Positions 51,850 to 61,074 are shown, counted from the stretch's first letter. The stretch is 64,000 nt of DNA from UBA5336 sp039818165 (GCA_039818165.1 JBCBUL010000013.1:9340-73339); one strand, 5' to 3'. The notes: generated from the letters alone by a model not told the origin. Numbers and translations are program-made.

Positions 51850-52922
51850 TAGCGGGAAAGCTCCTTGAATGCCGCGATCACTGCGTCATTGGCCGGCGTG
51901 CTGCCGATGGAAAGCCGCAGGGTGTGTGGCAGGCCATAGGGTTCCATCCGCCGAAGGACGATGTTGCGGGCTTTCAGATGATCGTCGGCGGCGATGGCTG
52001 CGTCATCGCTGTCGAATTGCACGAGGACGAAATTGGCCACGCTCGGCACCACGCCATAGCCGAGGCCCGAGAGCGCATCGCGCACCCGTGCCAGTTCGCT
52101 TTCATTATGCCCTGCGGACGCGGCCTGGAACTCAGCATCGCGAACCGCTGCGGCGGCTGCCACCAGGGCGGGCGCATTCACGTTGAACGGGCCACGCACA
52201 CGGTTCAGGGCATCAATGACGCGCGCAGGGCCATAGCACCACCCCACGCGCAGGGCAGCCAGACCGTGAATTTTGGAAAATGTGCGCGTCATCAGAACAT
52301 TGGGGGCCTGACCGGCAAGTTCGATCCCAGCGGCATAGTCGTTCGCGCGCACATATTCGGCATAGGCCGCGTCCAGCACGAGCAATACGTCCTCACGCAG
52401 GCCAGCATGGAGGCGCTTGATCTCATCAAACGGGAGATAGGTGCCCGTTGGATTGTTGGGATTGGCGAGGAACACGATGCGGGTTCGGTCCGTCACCCGC
52501 TCCAGGAGCGCGTCCACATCTGCGGTGAGATCGGTTTCCGGCGCATTTACGACGGTGGCACCGGCCTGCCGCGCCGCCAGATCGTACACGATGAAACCAT
52601 GCTCGGTCTTGAGCACCTCATCGCCTGGGGACAGATAGGCCCGGCAGGTTAGCTGCAGGATCTCGTCGCTGCCGGCGCCGATGAAGAGCCGGTCGGGATC
52701 GAGGCCATGGACCTCACCGATTGCCCGGCGCAACTCGAACGCGCCGCCATCGGGATAGAGTTCCAGGGATGAGGCCGCGGCGATCATGGCGTCTCGCGCA
52801 GTCTCACTGCAGCCGAGCGGGTTTTCATTGCTCGACAGCTTGTGGCCACCGGGCGCGGCTGGGGCGCCGGCCTGGTAAGGCGTGATCTTGGCGAGGGCTG
52901 GAACGGGGCGCGGGCCGGGCAT
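51849..52922 (-). CDS. hisC: Histidinol-phosphate / aromatic aminotransferase
   Basis: A 357-residue PLP enzyme. LSSNENPLGCS at the N terminus is the HisC signature; FLANPNNPTGTYLPF and the PLP-binding lysine in TRTFSKIHGLAALRVGW are present, with FVLVQF near the end. Next to tyrA it may serve both histidine synthesis and transamination of prephenate or phenylpyruvate. ATG 52922 is used; an in-frame TTG is two codons upstream. Confidence 0.92.
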   Translation of the reverse strand: MPGPRPVPALAKITPYQAGAPAAPGGHKLSSNENPLGCSETARDAMIAAASSLELYPDGGAFELRRAIGEVHGLDPDRLFIGAGSDEILQLTCRAYLSPGDEVLKTEHGFIVYDLAARQAGATVVNAPETDLTADVDALLERVTDRTRIVFLANPNNPTGTYLPFDEIKRLHAGLREDVLLVLDAAYAEYVRANDYAAGIELAGQAPNVLMTRTFSKIHGLAALRVGWCYGPARVIDALNRVRGPFNVNAPALVAAAAAVRDAEFQAASAGHNESELARVRDALSGLGYGVVPSVANFVLVQFDSDDAAIAADDHLKARNIVLRRMEPYGLPHTLRLSIGSTPANDAVIAAFKELSR

Positions 52923-52990
52923 GGGCAAGTCTCTTCGTGTCGGCCCGCTTTGCTGCGGCGTTGCCGCGTGGAGGTCAAGCCTGTCTGCGG

Positions 52991-54124
52991 CTAGAATGAT
53001 CTGGTGAATCCGGCCCGGACGGCAGTTTCGGTGCCCTCCAGCCGGTCAATTGTGGAGTAAAGCTGGCTGACTTCGAGAGACAGGAAGGGCGCGGCGGAGA
53101 ACACGCGCCAGTCGCGCTTTGAGACCCGCACAAGGCCGCGCAGTTCCGTATCCTCGCGCGCCTCGAGCTGGACGGGGTCCTCACCATCGAAAACCTGCGC
53201 CGAGACAGACGGCTCAATATAGATCCCGATCGCGTCCGGCACTTCGCGGTACGCGCCTGCGCCGAGCCGGGCGAACCAGAAGCTCTGATTGGCCGCTTCG
53301 GCATCGTTATAGAAGAGGAGACCGAATACGCGCTCGATCCGCCCTGCCTCGCCAAACCGGCTGATATCGCCATCCAGCGATACGGCAATCGCATCGCGCG
53401 CCGTTTCGCCGTCATAGTCGATGTCGCGTACCGTCAGGCGGCCAAACGTACGCAACCGCGGTGTCGGGCTTCGGGCGAGGGATACCTCACCGCCGAAAGC
53501 ACCAAACTCGGCCTCGCCGCCAAACCAGCGCTGTTGGTAGAGCGCGCGGGTGCGCAGAATGTCATCCCCGCCCAGCAAGAAAGCCGGGCCCGCCAGAAGC
53601 GTGACGTCGAGCGTGTTGAAATCATCCTCTTCAAACACTTCGCCCCTGCCAAACCCCTGAATGGAGAGCAATGTGTCCTCACCGATGGGAATGCGGCGCT
53701 CAAGACTTGCAAACCCCTCTAATCCGATCCCGGACTGGCGCTCGACCAGTAAGGCGGGATCATCCTCGGTCTCGCCCGGGATCAGGAATTCGCGGGTCGT
53801 GTCTGGCGCCACGGTGGCGTCAGCGGTGAACACCCAGCGACGTCGGCGCTGCAGCGCTTCCAATAGATCCTTGGCCCTCTGGACAATGTCGGCGTCGCCC
53901 GCCGCATCAGCGTCGGCCAATGCCTGGCGCGCCGCAAACTCAGCGGCAGCGTCCCGGTTCTCCGTGAAATACATGTCCGCAAGCAGCAATCGAACCCTGT
54001 AATCTGTCGGCGTGTCTGAAAGCGCCGATAGCAAGGTCTGCTCGTTTGGCACGGCGCTGAGGTCCGCCTGGGCGGTGTCACCCAAGAGTGTCGCAACTGC
54101 GCCCACGAATACGTGCTTCCACAT
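52991..54124 (-). CDS. Slam-like outer-membrane protein (DUF560-type), TPR plus barrel
   Basis: A 377-residue exported protein with a signal peptide ending DTAQA. Residues about 25-95 are TPR-like helices (YRVRLLLADMYFTENRDAAAEFAARQAL, in part). The rest alternates in strand pattern as an outer-membrane barrel and ends in Phe (AGFTRSF), with a pre-terminal WRVFSAAPFLSLEVSQLYSTID that resembles the last strands of surface lipoprotein assembly modulators. Slam proteins move lipoproteins to the cell surface; here no obvious client gene is adjacent. Divergent from metX with 26 bases between starts. Confidence 0.62.
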   Translation of the reverse strand: MWKHVFVGAVATLLGDTAQADLSAVPNEQTLLSALSDTPTDYRVRLLLADMYFTENRDAAAEFAARQALADADAAGDADIVQRAKDLLEALQRRRRWVFTADATVAPDTTREFLIPGETEDDPALLVERQSGIGLEGFASLERRIPIGEDTLLSIQGFGRGEVFEEDDFNTLDVTLLAGPAFLLGGDDILRTRALYQQRWFGGEAEFGAFGGEVSLARSPTPRLRTFGRLTVRDIDYDGETARDAIAVSLDGDISRFGEAGRIERVFGLLFYNDAEAANQSFWFARLGAGAYREVPDAIGIYIEPSVSAQVFDGEDPVQLEAREDTELRGLVRVSKRDWRVFSAAPFLSLEVSQLYSTIDRLEGTETAVRAGFTRSF

Positions 54125-54150
54125 TCCACGCTCCCTTTCACCCCCGCGAT

Positions 54151-55326
54151 ATGGACACCAGCGCGGCGTGCCCTACAACCCTCGCCCTGATGCCCGATGC
54201 TCCTCGCCCGACCGTAGACAGCCTTCAAAGGCTGGTTTTGCCCGCGCCCTTGTCGCTTGACTGCGGCCAGGTGCTGGAGCGCGTCGAAGTGGCCTATGAA
54301 ACCTGGGGCACGCTGAATGCCAGTAAGTCCAATGCGATTCTCGTCTGTCACGCCCTGACCGGGGACCAGTTCTGCGCTGGCGAAAATCCCGTCACCGGCC
54401 GACCGGCCTGGTGGCCTCGGATGATCGGACCTGGCCTGCCGGTGGACACTGACCGGTACTTCGTGATCGCCACCAATGTGCTCGGCGGGTGCATGGGTAC
54501 AACCGGACCGGCGAGCGCAGCGCCCGATGGCGCGCCCTGGGGCACGCGGTTCCCGGTCATCACCATAGCTGACATGGTCCGCGCCCAACGGGCCCTTGTG
54601 GCCGAACTTGGCATAGACAGCCTGTTTTGCGTGCTTGGCGGCAGCATGGGCGGCATGCAGGTATTGGAATGGGCGGTGCAGGCGCCCGATTCTGTACATA
54701 GTGCGATCCCGATCGCCACATCGGCGCGCCATTCGGCTCAGAACATCGCATTCTACGAGATCGGGCGCCAGGCCATTATGTCTGATCCGGATTGGCGCGG
54801 CGGGGCGTATCTGGCGGAGGGGACGCGGCCGGACCGGGGGCTCGCCATCGCGCGCATGGCCGCCCACGTCACCTATGTGTCCGAAGGCGCCCTGAAGCGG
54901 AAATTTGACCGGGGCTTGCAAGACCGGGAGTCCACGAGCTTCAGCTTTGACGCCGACTTCCAGGTGGAGAGCTATCTGCGCCACCAGGGCCGGAGTTTCA
55001 CGGACAGATTCGATGCCAATTCGTATCTCTATGTGACGCGCGCCATGGACTATTTCGACCTGGCCGCTGCCCATGGCGGGCGCCTGGCGGATGCCTTTGT
55101 TGGCTCACCGGTCCGATTCTGCCTTTTCTCGTTCAGCTCCGACTGGCACTACACCCCCGAGGAGAGCATGGGCATCACGCGCGCCCTCGTGGCGGCAGGG
55201 GCTGAGGTAAGCCATATCGAAACCCGAACCGACAAAGGCCATGACGCGTTTTTGCTGGAGGAACCTGGATTTGAGGCGGCCTTAGGAGGCTTTCTCGAAG
55301 CGTCTGCGGAGCGTCGCGGCCTTTGA
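54151..55326 (+). CDS. metX: Homoserine O-acetyltransferase (or succinyltransferase)
   Basis: A 391-residue alpha/beta-hydrolase enzyme activating homoserine for methionine synthesis. ETWGTLNASKSNAILVCHALTG (in part), the nucleophile in GGSMGGMQVLEW, an SDWHYTPEES segment with the catalytic Asp, and KGHDAFLLE with the catalytic His all match MetX. Acyl specificity cannot be told by eye. The ATG at 54151 is close to the Slam-like gene; ATG 54190 is possible. metW follows with a stop-start overlap. Confidence 0.92.
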   Translation: MDTSAACPTTLALMPDAPRPTVDSLQRLVLPAPLSLDCGQVLERVEVAYETWGTLNASKSNAILVCHALTGDQFCAGENPVTGRPAWWPRMIGPGLPVDTDRYFVIATNVLGGCMGTTGPASAAPDGAPWGTRFPVITIADMVRAQRALVAELGIDSLFCVLGGSMGGMQVLEWAVQAPDSVHSAIPIATSARHSAQNIAFYEIGRQAIMSDPDWRGGAYLAEGTRPDRGLAIARMAAHVTYVSEGALKRKFDRGLQDRESTSFSFDADFQVESYLRHQGRSFTDRFDANSYLYVTRAMDYFDLAAAHGGRLADAFVGSPVRFCLFSFSSDWHYTPEESMGITRALVAAGAEVSHIETRTDKGHDAFLLEEPGFEAALGGFLEASAERRGL

Positions 55327-55916
55327 GCGTGCGCGCTGATCATACGGCCATCGCAAGCCGCGTGGCGAAGGGCGCCCGCGTGCTGGATGTGGGGTGTGGG
55401 GATGGCGAGCTGCTGGCGCTGTTGCGAGACGTGCGGAATGTCGATGCCAGGGGGCTCGAACTGGACAGCGCTGACGCCGGCCGGGCCGTCGCCCGGGGTT
55501 TGTCTGTGGTCCAGGGCGACGCAGATGCCGATCTCGAAATTTTCCCCGACGACTCGTTCGATGTCGCCATCCTGTCCAAGGCGATTCAACACATGCGGCG
55601 GCCCGACCATGTCATGGCCGAACTGAGACGGCTCGCGCCGCGCGTGATCGTATCATTCCGCAATTATGGTCATTGGCCGCGACGCCTTTTCCTGCTGGCC
55701 AATGGGCGCATGCCGTCGAAACAATCCTGGTACAGCGAAAGCGTCCTGCACCCGTGCACCGTATCGGATATGCTCGACCTTGCGGCGCATACGGGGCTTT
55801 TTCCTGTGGCGGCGGCATCGGTGTCTGGCGAACGCATCAGCTCCTTTCGGCAGGGCGGCTTTGGCCGTCTGAACTGGGCGGCGGACGATGTGATCGCTGA
55901 GTTTGCGCGGTCCTGA
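55323..55916 (+). CDS. metW: Methionine biosynthesis protein MetW
   Basis: A 197-residue class I methyltransferase-fold protein. VLDVGCGDGELLALL is the SAM loop, followed by ARGLELDS, ILSKAIQHMRRPDHVM, VIVSFRNYGHWPRRLFLLANGRMP (in part) and WYSESVLHPCTVSDML, blocks that are diagnostic of MetW. It assists MetX in homoserine acylation in several Proteobacteria. The TTG start at 55323 overlaps the metX stop (TTGA). Confidence 0.93.
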   Translation: MSVRADHTAIASRVAKGARVLDVGCGDGELLALLRDVRNVDARGLELDSADAGRAVARGLSVVQGDADADLEIFPDDSFDVAILSKAIQHMRRPDHVMAELRRLAPRVIVSFRNYGHWPRRLFLLANGRMPSKQSWYSESVLHPCTVSDMLDLAAHTGLFPVAAASVSGERISSFRQGGFGRLNWAADDVIAEFARS

Positions 55917-55991
55917 CGCAGGGCAATCGCCCGCATGGAAGGAGTGTCCCCGGAGGCGTAGCTCCACCAAAATATGTCGCGGAGGTCTGAG

Positions 55992-56357
55992 ATGGCCAAA
56001 ACCACTCCAGTGCGCGCCGGCTTGCGCGGCAAATGCTTTAATTGCGGCGAGGGAAGCGTTTTCGACGGCTACCTGAAGCTGCGCAGCAAATGCGCCGTGT
56101 GTGGGCAGGATTTCGGCAAGGGTGACACCGCCGACGGACCCGCATTCTTTGTGATGTTTGCAGCGCTGATCCTGTTTGCGCCGTTCTTTTTCTTCTTGCC
56201 ACTGCTGGACTGGCCCATGTGGGCGCTTGTGCTCGGCTTTCTGGTGCTCTCGGCTCTCACGCTCGGATTTATCATGTGGGCCCTGCGCCCTTTCAAGGCC
56301 GTGCTCTTGAACCTTCAACTGGCCAATCGTGCCGAGGAAGCCGCGTTCGAGGACTGA
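55992..56357 (+). CDS. DUF983 membrane protein with zinc ribbon
   Basis: A 121-residue protein. CFNCGEGSVFDGYLK and CAVCGQDF form a zinc ribbon of four cysteines, GDTADGPAFFVMF is the family signature, and two membrane segments follow (ALILFAPFFFFLPLL and WALVLGFLVLSALTLGFI). DUF983 proteins are often near cytochrome oxidase genes; that is not so here. ATG 55992 follows GGAGG. Ends 1 base from the convergent rlmH stop. Confidence 0.88.
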   Translation: MAKTTPVRAGLRGKCFNCGEGSVFDGYLKLRSKCAVCGQDFGKGDTADGPAFFVMFAALILFAPFFFFLPLLDWPMWALVLGFLVLSALTLGFIMWALRPFKAVLLNLQLANRAEEAAFED

Positions 56358-56358
56358 G

Positions 56359-56823
56359 TCAGTCTTTGTGGTACGGGGTCCCTGCCAGGAGCGTGGCCGC
56401 GCGATAAAGCTGCTCTGCCAGCATGACGCGCACCAGTTTGTGGGGCCAGGTCTGGGGCCCAAACCCCAGCTTCAGCTGCGCGGCCTGATGCGCGCGCGCG
56501 CCATGGCCTTCAGCGCCACCGATGAGGAAGCATAGGTCGCCAAGGCCGTCATCGCGTTGACGCTCAATCAGTTTGGCCAGGTCGCGCGACGGGCTTTGCT
56601 GGCCGCGTTCATCGAGTAAAACGATGCGAGCCCCTTGCGGCACGCGCGCAAGCAGTCGCTCGGCTTCCGCGTCCATACCCCCGGCCGAAGCAACTTCGTG
56701 TTCGAGGACGTCTCGAATGCCAAGACCACGACCTGTCTTCTGGAGACGACCGAGATAATCGTCCACCATCTCACGTTCAGGCCCTTTGCGGACCTGCCCG
56801 ACAGCAAGGATGTGAAGTTTCAT
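56359..56823 (-). CDS. rlmH: 23S rRNA (pseudouridine1915-N3)-methyltransferase
   Basis: A 154-residue SPOUT methyltransferase. ILAVGQVRKGPEREMVDDYL at the N terminus, LLDERGQQSPSRDLAKLI, FLIGGAEGHG (knot and SAM pocket) and VRVMLAEQLYRAATLLAGTPYHKD at the C terminus (quoted in part) match RlmH closely, including the C-terminal YH needed for catalysis. It methylates pseudouridine 1915 of 23S rRNA. Follows rsfS by 15 bases on the same strand. Confidence 0.96.
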   Translation of the reverse strand: MKLHILAVGQVRKGPEREMVDDYLGRLQKTGRGLGIRDVLEHEVASAGGMDAEAERLLARVPQGARIVLLDERGQQSPSRDLAKLIERQRDDGLGDLCFLIGGAEGHGARAHQAAQLKLGFGPQTWPHKLVRVMLAEQLYRAATLLAGTPYHKD

Positions 56824-56838
56824 GGGGTGACGGCGCGC

Positions 56839-57291
56839 CTAGTGGCGCAGATGGCCCTGGCCTGCCGGTCCGGCCCAGATCCGCTCCAGGTCATAGAACT
56901 CGCGCACTTCGGGGCGGAACAGGTGAACAATCAGGTCACCGGTATCAATCAGAACCCAGTCAGCATTTGGCAGGCCTTCGACCCGGGCGCGTTGGCCGCC
57001 GAGTTCCTTGATCTTGCGCTGAACGTGTTCTGCAAGGGCAGCCACGTGCCGGGCCGATCGGCCTGACGCGATGATCATATGGTCTGCGATGGTGGATTTG
57101 CCTTCGAGGTCCAGGATCAGGACGTCTTCGGCTTTGTCATCCTCGAGGCTGGTGAGAACCGCATCGCGGATGGTGTCGGCTTCGAGGGCGGCGCCTGCTG
57201 CGCCGGGCTCACGCTGTGTGTTTGCAGTCAGGGGTCTCGAGTCCTTTTTCCGTTTCCCTGCGCACAGCCCATACCATGCGTCGCGGGCCAC
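56839..57291 (-). CDS. rsfS: Ribosomal silencing factor RsfS
   Basis: A 150-residue protein. The core is typical: DDKAEDVLILDLEGKSTIAD, then MIIASGRSARHVAALAEHV, VEGLPNADWVLIDTGDLIVHLF (in part) and REFYDLERIW. RsfS binds uL14 and blocks subunit joining when nutrients are scarce. The N-terminal 30 residues from the GTG at 57291 are not typical; no better start codon is evident before the core. It lies between nadD and rlmH, the usual order. Confidence 0.92.
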   Translation of the reverse strand: MARDAWYGLCAGKRKKDSRPLTANTQREPGAAGAALEADTIRDAVLTSLEDDKAEDVLILDLEGKSTIADHMIIASGRSARHVAALAEHVQRKIKELGGQRARVEGLPNADWVLIDTGDLIVHLFRPEVREFYDLERIWAGPAGQGHLRH

Positions 57292-57311
57292 TGCCAGTCG
57301 CTTGCAAAGGA

Positions 57312-57926
57312 TTAACGCCGGAAAGGATTGCGGCGCGCTGCCTTTCTGCGCAGGGCCGTGGAGGAAACCGGCTCCAGCGGGGCATTGAGATAGATCCAGG
57401 CGGGCGCGGGCGACAGGGCAAGCGCCCGCGCCGCGCGCCCGGAATAGCGGCCCAGCGCGAATCGCGTCGCAAATTTTGACAGGCCGGCTTTCGGGCTAGC
57501 CCCGGGCCGCGCGACCACGGCAATGGGCAGGCGCTGGGCGATTTCATCCCAACGGCCCCAACGGTGGAAGTTCGCGAGATTGTCGGCGCCCATGATCCAG
57601 ACAAGCTGCGCACTTTTCAGGCGCGGCAGGAGCCGGTCGAGCAGGTCGCTTGTGTATCGCACACCGAGGTCGCGCTCGATTCCCGTCACGCGCATGGCAG
57701 GGTGGGTCGCCACTCGCTTGGCAGACGCCACGCGCGCTTCGAACACGCCATGGTTCTCTTTCAGGGGATTTCCGCCCGCCACAAGCCACCAGACACAATC
57801 GAGTTGAAGCCGGCGCAGCGCGGTTTCGGCCACGTGATAATGTCCGCTATGGGCCGGATTGAAGCTGCCGCCGAACAATCCGATGCGAAGCCCCTTGTGA
57901 GGGCCTGGCAAAGGCGGGAGTGTCAT
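57312..57926 (-). CDS. nadD: Nicotinate-nucleotide adenylyltransferase
   Basis: A 204-residue enzyme forming deamido-NAD from nicotinate mononucleotide. IGLFGGSFNPAHSGHYH is the nucleotidyltransferase HxGH signature; WWLVAGGNPLKE, VWIMGADNLANFHRW and the C-terminal SSTALRRK follow. The ATG at 57926 is used; a TTG at 57950 overlapping the proA stop would add eight residues and is possible given coupling elsewhere in the operon. Confidence 0.93.
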   Translation of the reverse strand: MTLPPLPGPHKGLRIGLFGGSFNPAHSGHYHVAETALRRLQLDCVWWLVAGGNPLKENHGVFEARVASAKRVATHPAMRVTGIERDLGVRYTSDLLDRLLPRLKSAQLVWIMGADNLANFHRWGRWDEIAQRLPIAVVARPGASPKAGLSKFATRFALGRYSGRAARALALSPAPAWIYLNAPLEPVSSTALRRKAARRNPFRR

Positions 57927-57946
57927 TGTGTCAGCGCCTGGTGTGC

Positions 57947-59242
57947 TCAAGGACGGGTCTGCCCGCTGCCGCGCACGACATATTTGAAGATTGTGAGTTG
58001 CTCCGCGCCCACAGGGCCGCGTGCATGGATGCGCCCCGTGGCAATTCCAATCTCGGCGCCCATGCCGAATTGGCCCCCATCGGCAAATTGTGTCGAGGCA
58101 TTGTGCATGACAATCCCGGCGTCGACTTGCGCCAGGAAACGCTCTGCAGCGCCCTGATCTTCGGTCAGGATCGCCTCGGTATGCTGGGTGCCATAGGTTT
58201 CGATATGAGTCTGGGCAGCGTCCTGATCTTCCACGATGCGCACCGAAAGGATTGGCGCGAGATACTCCGTCCGCCAGTCTTCCTGCGTTGCCGGTGATGC
58301 TTGCAGACCGGCGGCGCCAAGTATGGCCGCGCCATCAGCTTCCATGCGCAGTTCACATCCCGCATCGGCCAAAGGCTTGAGCAGTGCATCCAGATCGCCG
58401 GTCAGCGCAGCGTCCACCAAAACAGTTTCAACGGCCCCGCATATGCCGGGTCGGCGCATCTTCGCATTGAGAAGGATGTCCGCTGCCTTCTGGATATCCG
58501 CTTCGGCGTGAACATAGATGTGGCAGAGACCCTCCAGGTGTCCGATCACCGGAATGCGGGCTTCGTCATGGACCCGCTGGATCAGGCTTTTGCCGCCCCG
58601 GGGGACGACGACATCCATCTGGCCATTGAGGCCGGAGAGCATATGACCGACGGCGGCCCGGTCCCGCGTCGAGACCAGTTGCACGGCATCTTCCGGCAGG
58701 CCAGATCGCCTGAGTCCTGCACGCATGGCGTGGGCAATCGCGCGGGACGCGTTCAGGCTTTCTGATCCACAGCGTAGGATCGCGGCATTGCCGGAGCGCA
58801 CGCAAAGTGCGCCAGCATCTGCTGTCACGTTGGGGCGGCTCTCATATATGATCCCGATCACGCCGAGGGGGCAGGCCACACGGGCAATGTCCAATCCGTT
58901 GGGCTGGGTCCAGCGGGCAAGTTCTCGCCCCACGGGGTCCTGCAAGTCCGCAACGGCGCGCAATCCGTCCGCGATGCCATCGATCCGGTTCGCGTCCAGG
59001 GTCAATCGATCCATCAGGGCGTCGCTCAGGCCCTTGTCGCGGCCTGCCGTCAGGTCGTTCGAGTTGGCATCCAATATGACGTCACGCGCGGCAATGATTT
59101 CATCTGCCATCGCGTGCAAGGCTGCGGTTCTGGCGTCTGCCGGAAGCGCCGCCATGGTAGCGGAGGCGGCACGCGCGCGCGCGCCCATGTCCAGCATAGC
59201 GGCGGCGAGGTCGGCGTCAGGGGCAGGCGTCTGGATGTTCAT
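57947..59242 (-). CDS. proA: Gamma-glutamyl phosphate reductase
   Basis: A 431-residue aldehyde-dehydrogenase-fold enzyme of proline synthesis. CPLGVIGIIYESRPNVTADA, LRCGSES, VPRGGKSLI, VIGHLEGLCHIYVH, and MRRPGICGAVETVL with the catalytic Cys are all present. In relatives proB precedes proA; here xerC diverges upstream and no proB is seen. It heads a minus-strand proA-nadD-rsfS-rlmH operon. Confidence 0.95.
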   Translation of the reverse strand: MNIQTPAPDADLAAAMLDMGARARAASATMAALPADARTAALHAMADEIIAARDVILDANSNDLTAGRDKGLSDALMDRLTLDANRIDGIADGLRAVADLQDPVGRELARWTQPNGLDIARVACPLGVIGIIYESRPNVTADAGALCVRSGNAAILRCGSESLNASRAIAHAMRAGLRRSGLPEDAVQLVSTRDRAAVGHMLSGLNGQMDVVVPRGGKSLIQRVHDEARIPVIGHLEGLCHIYVHAEADIQKAADILLNAKMRRPGICGAVETVLVDAALTGDLDALLKPLADAGCELRMEADGAAILGAAGLQASPATQEDWRTEYLAPILSVRIVEDQDAAQTHIETYGTQHTEAILTEDQGAAERFLAQVDAGIVMHNASTQFADGGQFGMGAEIGIATGRIHARGPVGAEQLTIFKYVVRGSGQTRP

Positions 59243-59329
59243 GGCTCGGTAAGTGCCCGAAAAGCGCTGGATCGGCAATCTTCTGGAGCGGCAAGGGCAT
59301 GTTAACGCTGGAGCCCCTAGCCTTAAGCA

Positions 59330-60226
59330 ATGTCGCTACTGGACGCCTTTCTTAGCCATATTCGGGATGAACGCCGCCTGGCCGATAATACGGTCGAGGC
59401 GTATTGCAATGACGTGTCCAGCTTTCTGGGGTTTCTCACCGAACACCTGGGCGACACGCCTGGCCCGGTAGGACTTGGAAAGCTGAGCGCCAGCGATGTG
59501 CGGGCCTTTCTTGCCAAACGCCGGCGTGAGGGTCTCGGCGAGGCCAGCGCCGCCCGAACACTCTCGGCCGTCAAGGCCCTCTACCGCTGGCTAGAGCGCG
59601 TGCACGGCGTCAACAATGCTGAAATCGCCCTTCTGGACGGACCAAAACGCCCGCGCAGTTTGCCTCGCCCGGTTTCAGTGCCCGCCGCAAGGGACATGCT
59701 CGACCTGGCCGGTGAGACAGACGGTGAAACCTGGGTTGGCGCCCGGGACGCCGCAGTGCTCACCCTGCTTTACGGCGCCGGTCTACGGATATCCGAAGCC
59801 CTGTCCCTGACGGGCGAACATCTTCCCGCCCCTGAGGTTCTCCGCGTCACCGGAAAAGGCGGCAAGAAGCGCGATGTTCCCCTGATCCCTTCGGTTCGTG
59901 AGGCGATCGACCTGTATGGTCGCCTGGCGCCCTTCACGTTCTCCGCCGATCGTCCGCTGTTCCGGGGCATTCGCGGTGGCGCCCTACATCCACGGATTGT
60001 TCAGGGTCTGGTCCAGAAACTGCGCGGGGCCCTCGGGTTGCCGGAAACCGCCACTCCCCATGCTCTTCGCCATTCATTTGCGACGCATTTGCTGGCCGCC
60101 GGCGCTGATCTGCGCTCGATCCAGTCCTTGCTGGGGCATGCCAGCCTCTCCACCACGCAGATTTATACCGGTGTCGATGAGGCGCGGCTCTCAAAGGTTG
60201 TAGCGAACGCCCATCCGCGCGGCTGA
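59330..60226 (+). CDS. xerC: Tyrosine recombinase XerC/XerD
   Basis: A 298-residue site-specific recombinase. N-terminal SAM-like domain (FLSHIRDERRLADNTVEAY), then the catalytic domain with Arg in GAGLRISEALSL, Lys in GKGGKKRDVPL, HALRHSFATHLL, GHASLSTTQIYT and the nucleophilic Tyr in the last. The ending with AHPRG and the LRSIQSLLGHASLSTTQIY pattern favour XerC over XerD. It resolves chromosome dimers at dif. No dif site was noticed nearby. Confidence 0.88.
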   Translation: MSLLDAFLSHIRDERRLADNTVEAYCNDVSSFLGFLTEHLGDTPGPVGLGKLSASDVRAFLAKRRREGLGEASAARTLSAVKALYRWLERVHGVNNAEIALLDGPKRPRSLPRPVSVPAARDMLDLAGETDGETWVGARDAAVLTLLYGAGLRISEALSLTGEHLPAPEVLRVTGKGGKKRDVPLIPSVREAIDLYGRLAPFTFSADRPLFRGIRGGALHPRIVQGLVQKLRGALGLPETATPHALRHSFATHLLAAGADLRSIQSLLGHASLSTTQIYTGVDEARLSKVVANAHPRG

Positions 60227-60273
60227 GTTGGCAAAGGGTGGCCAAGGCGCGGTGGCCATGCCATCCAGCGCGA

Positions 60274-61074
60274 ATGGCCCATCTCAAAATTGTTTCGTGG
60301 AATATCAATTCGGTGCGTCTGCGCGCGCCCAACATCGTCGACTTCGCCGCTGCCGAGTCTCCCGATGTGATCTGCCTTCAGGAAACCAAGTGCAGGGATG
60401 CTGAATTTCCCCATAAAGCCCTTGCTGAAGCCGGTTTTGAACACGCCCATGTGATAGGCCAGGGCGGCGGCCACCACGGAGTGGCGATCATTTCCCGTGT
60501 ACCCATTGAGCCGATAGATGCGCCGGACCTTTGCCGCGAAAGCCATGCACGCGTCGCGGCGGTGCGCGTCGGTGGGCTCGACCTCCACAATATCTATCTG
60601 CCGGCCGGTGGAGACACGCCGGACCCGGACGTCAATGAGAAGTTTGATCACAAGCTGGATTTTCTCGCCCGCATGAAAGCGCTCTATGGCAAAGGCGCCT
60701 CGCGCCCACTGATGCTTGTCGGCGATCTGAATGTGGCGCCCCACGAGAATGATGTCTGGTCCCACAAGCAGCTTCTGAAGATTGTTTCACACACACCGGT
60801 GGAGACCGACGCCCTAGGCGCAGCGCTCGGCGCGGGCGCGTTCACGGACATCGCCCGCGCTGCCGTGCCCGAGAGCCAAAAGCTATACACATGGTGGAGT
60901 TATCGCGCCCGAGACTGGGCGGCTTCCAATCGGGGCCGCCGGCTCGACCATATCTGGACCAATGAGACTGCCACGCCCAGTGTCGATTTGGAGAGCTACC
61001 GGATCCATCTTGGCTGGCGGGGTGGCTGGAAGCCCTCCGACCATGCGCCGATCAGCGTGGATATTACCGTCTAG
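60274..61074 (+). CDS. xthA: Exodeoxyribonuclease III
   Basis: A 266-residue AP endonuclease/3'-5' exonuclease. KIVSWNINSVRLR, CLQETKCRD, LMLVGDLNVAPHENDVW, and WWSYRARDWAASNRGRRLDHIW with the catalytic residues, ending SDHAPISVDI, match XthA. ATG 60274 is chosen; the frame opens at 60238. Stop codons of this gene and the convergent Xre regulator share the CTAG at 61071-61074. Confidence 0.95.
   Translation: MAHLKIVSWNINSVRLRAPNIVDFAAAESPDVICLQETKCRDAEFPHKALAEAGFEHAHVIGQGGGHHGVAIISRVPIEPIDAPDLCRESHARVAAVRVGGLDLHNIYLPAGGDTPDPDVNEKFDHKLDFLARMKALYGKGASRPLMLVGDLNVAPHENDVWSHKQLLKIVSHTPVETDALGAALGAGAFTDIARAAVPESQKLYTWWSYRARDWAASNRGRRLDHIWTNETATPSVDLESYRIHLGWRGGWKPSDHAPISVDITV

Noticed and set aside
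54100..54151. SAM-II riboswitch upstream of metX
   Set aside because: Only 26 bases separate metX from the divergent Slam-like gene and no pseudoknot elements are visible; a riboswitch would have to lie inside the neighbouring coding sequence.
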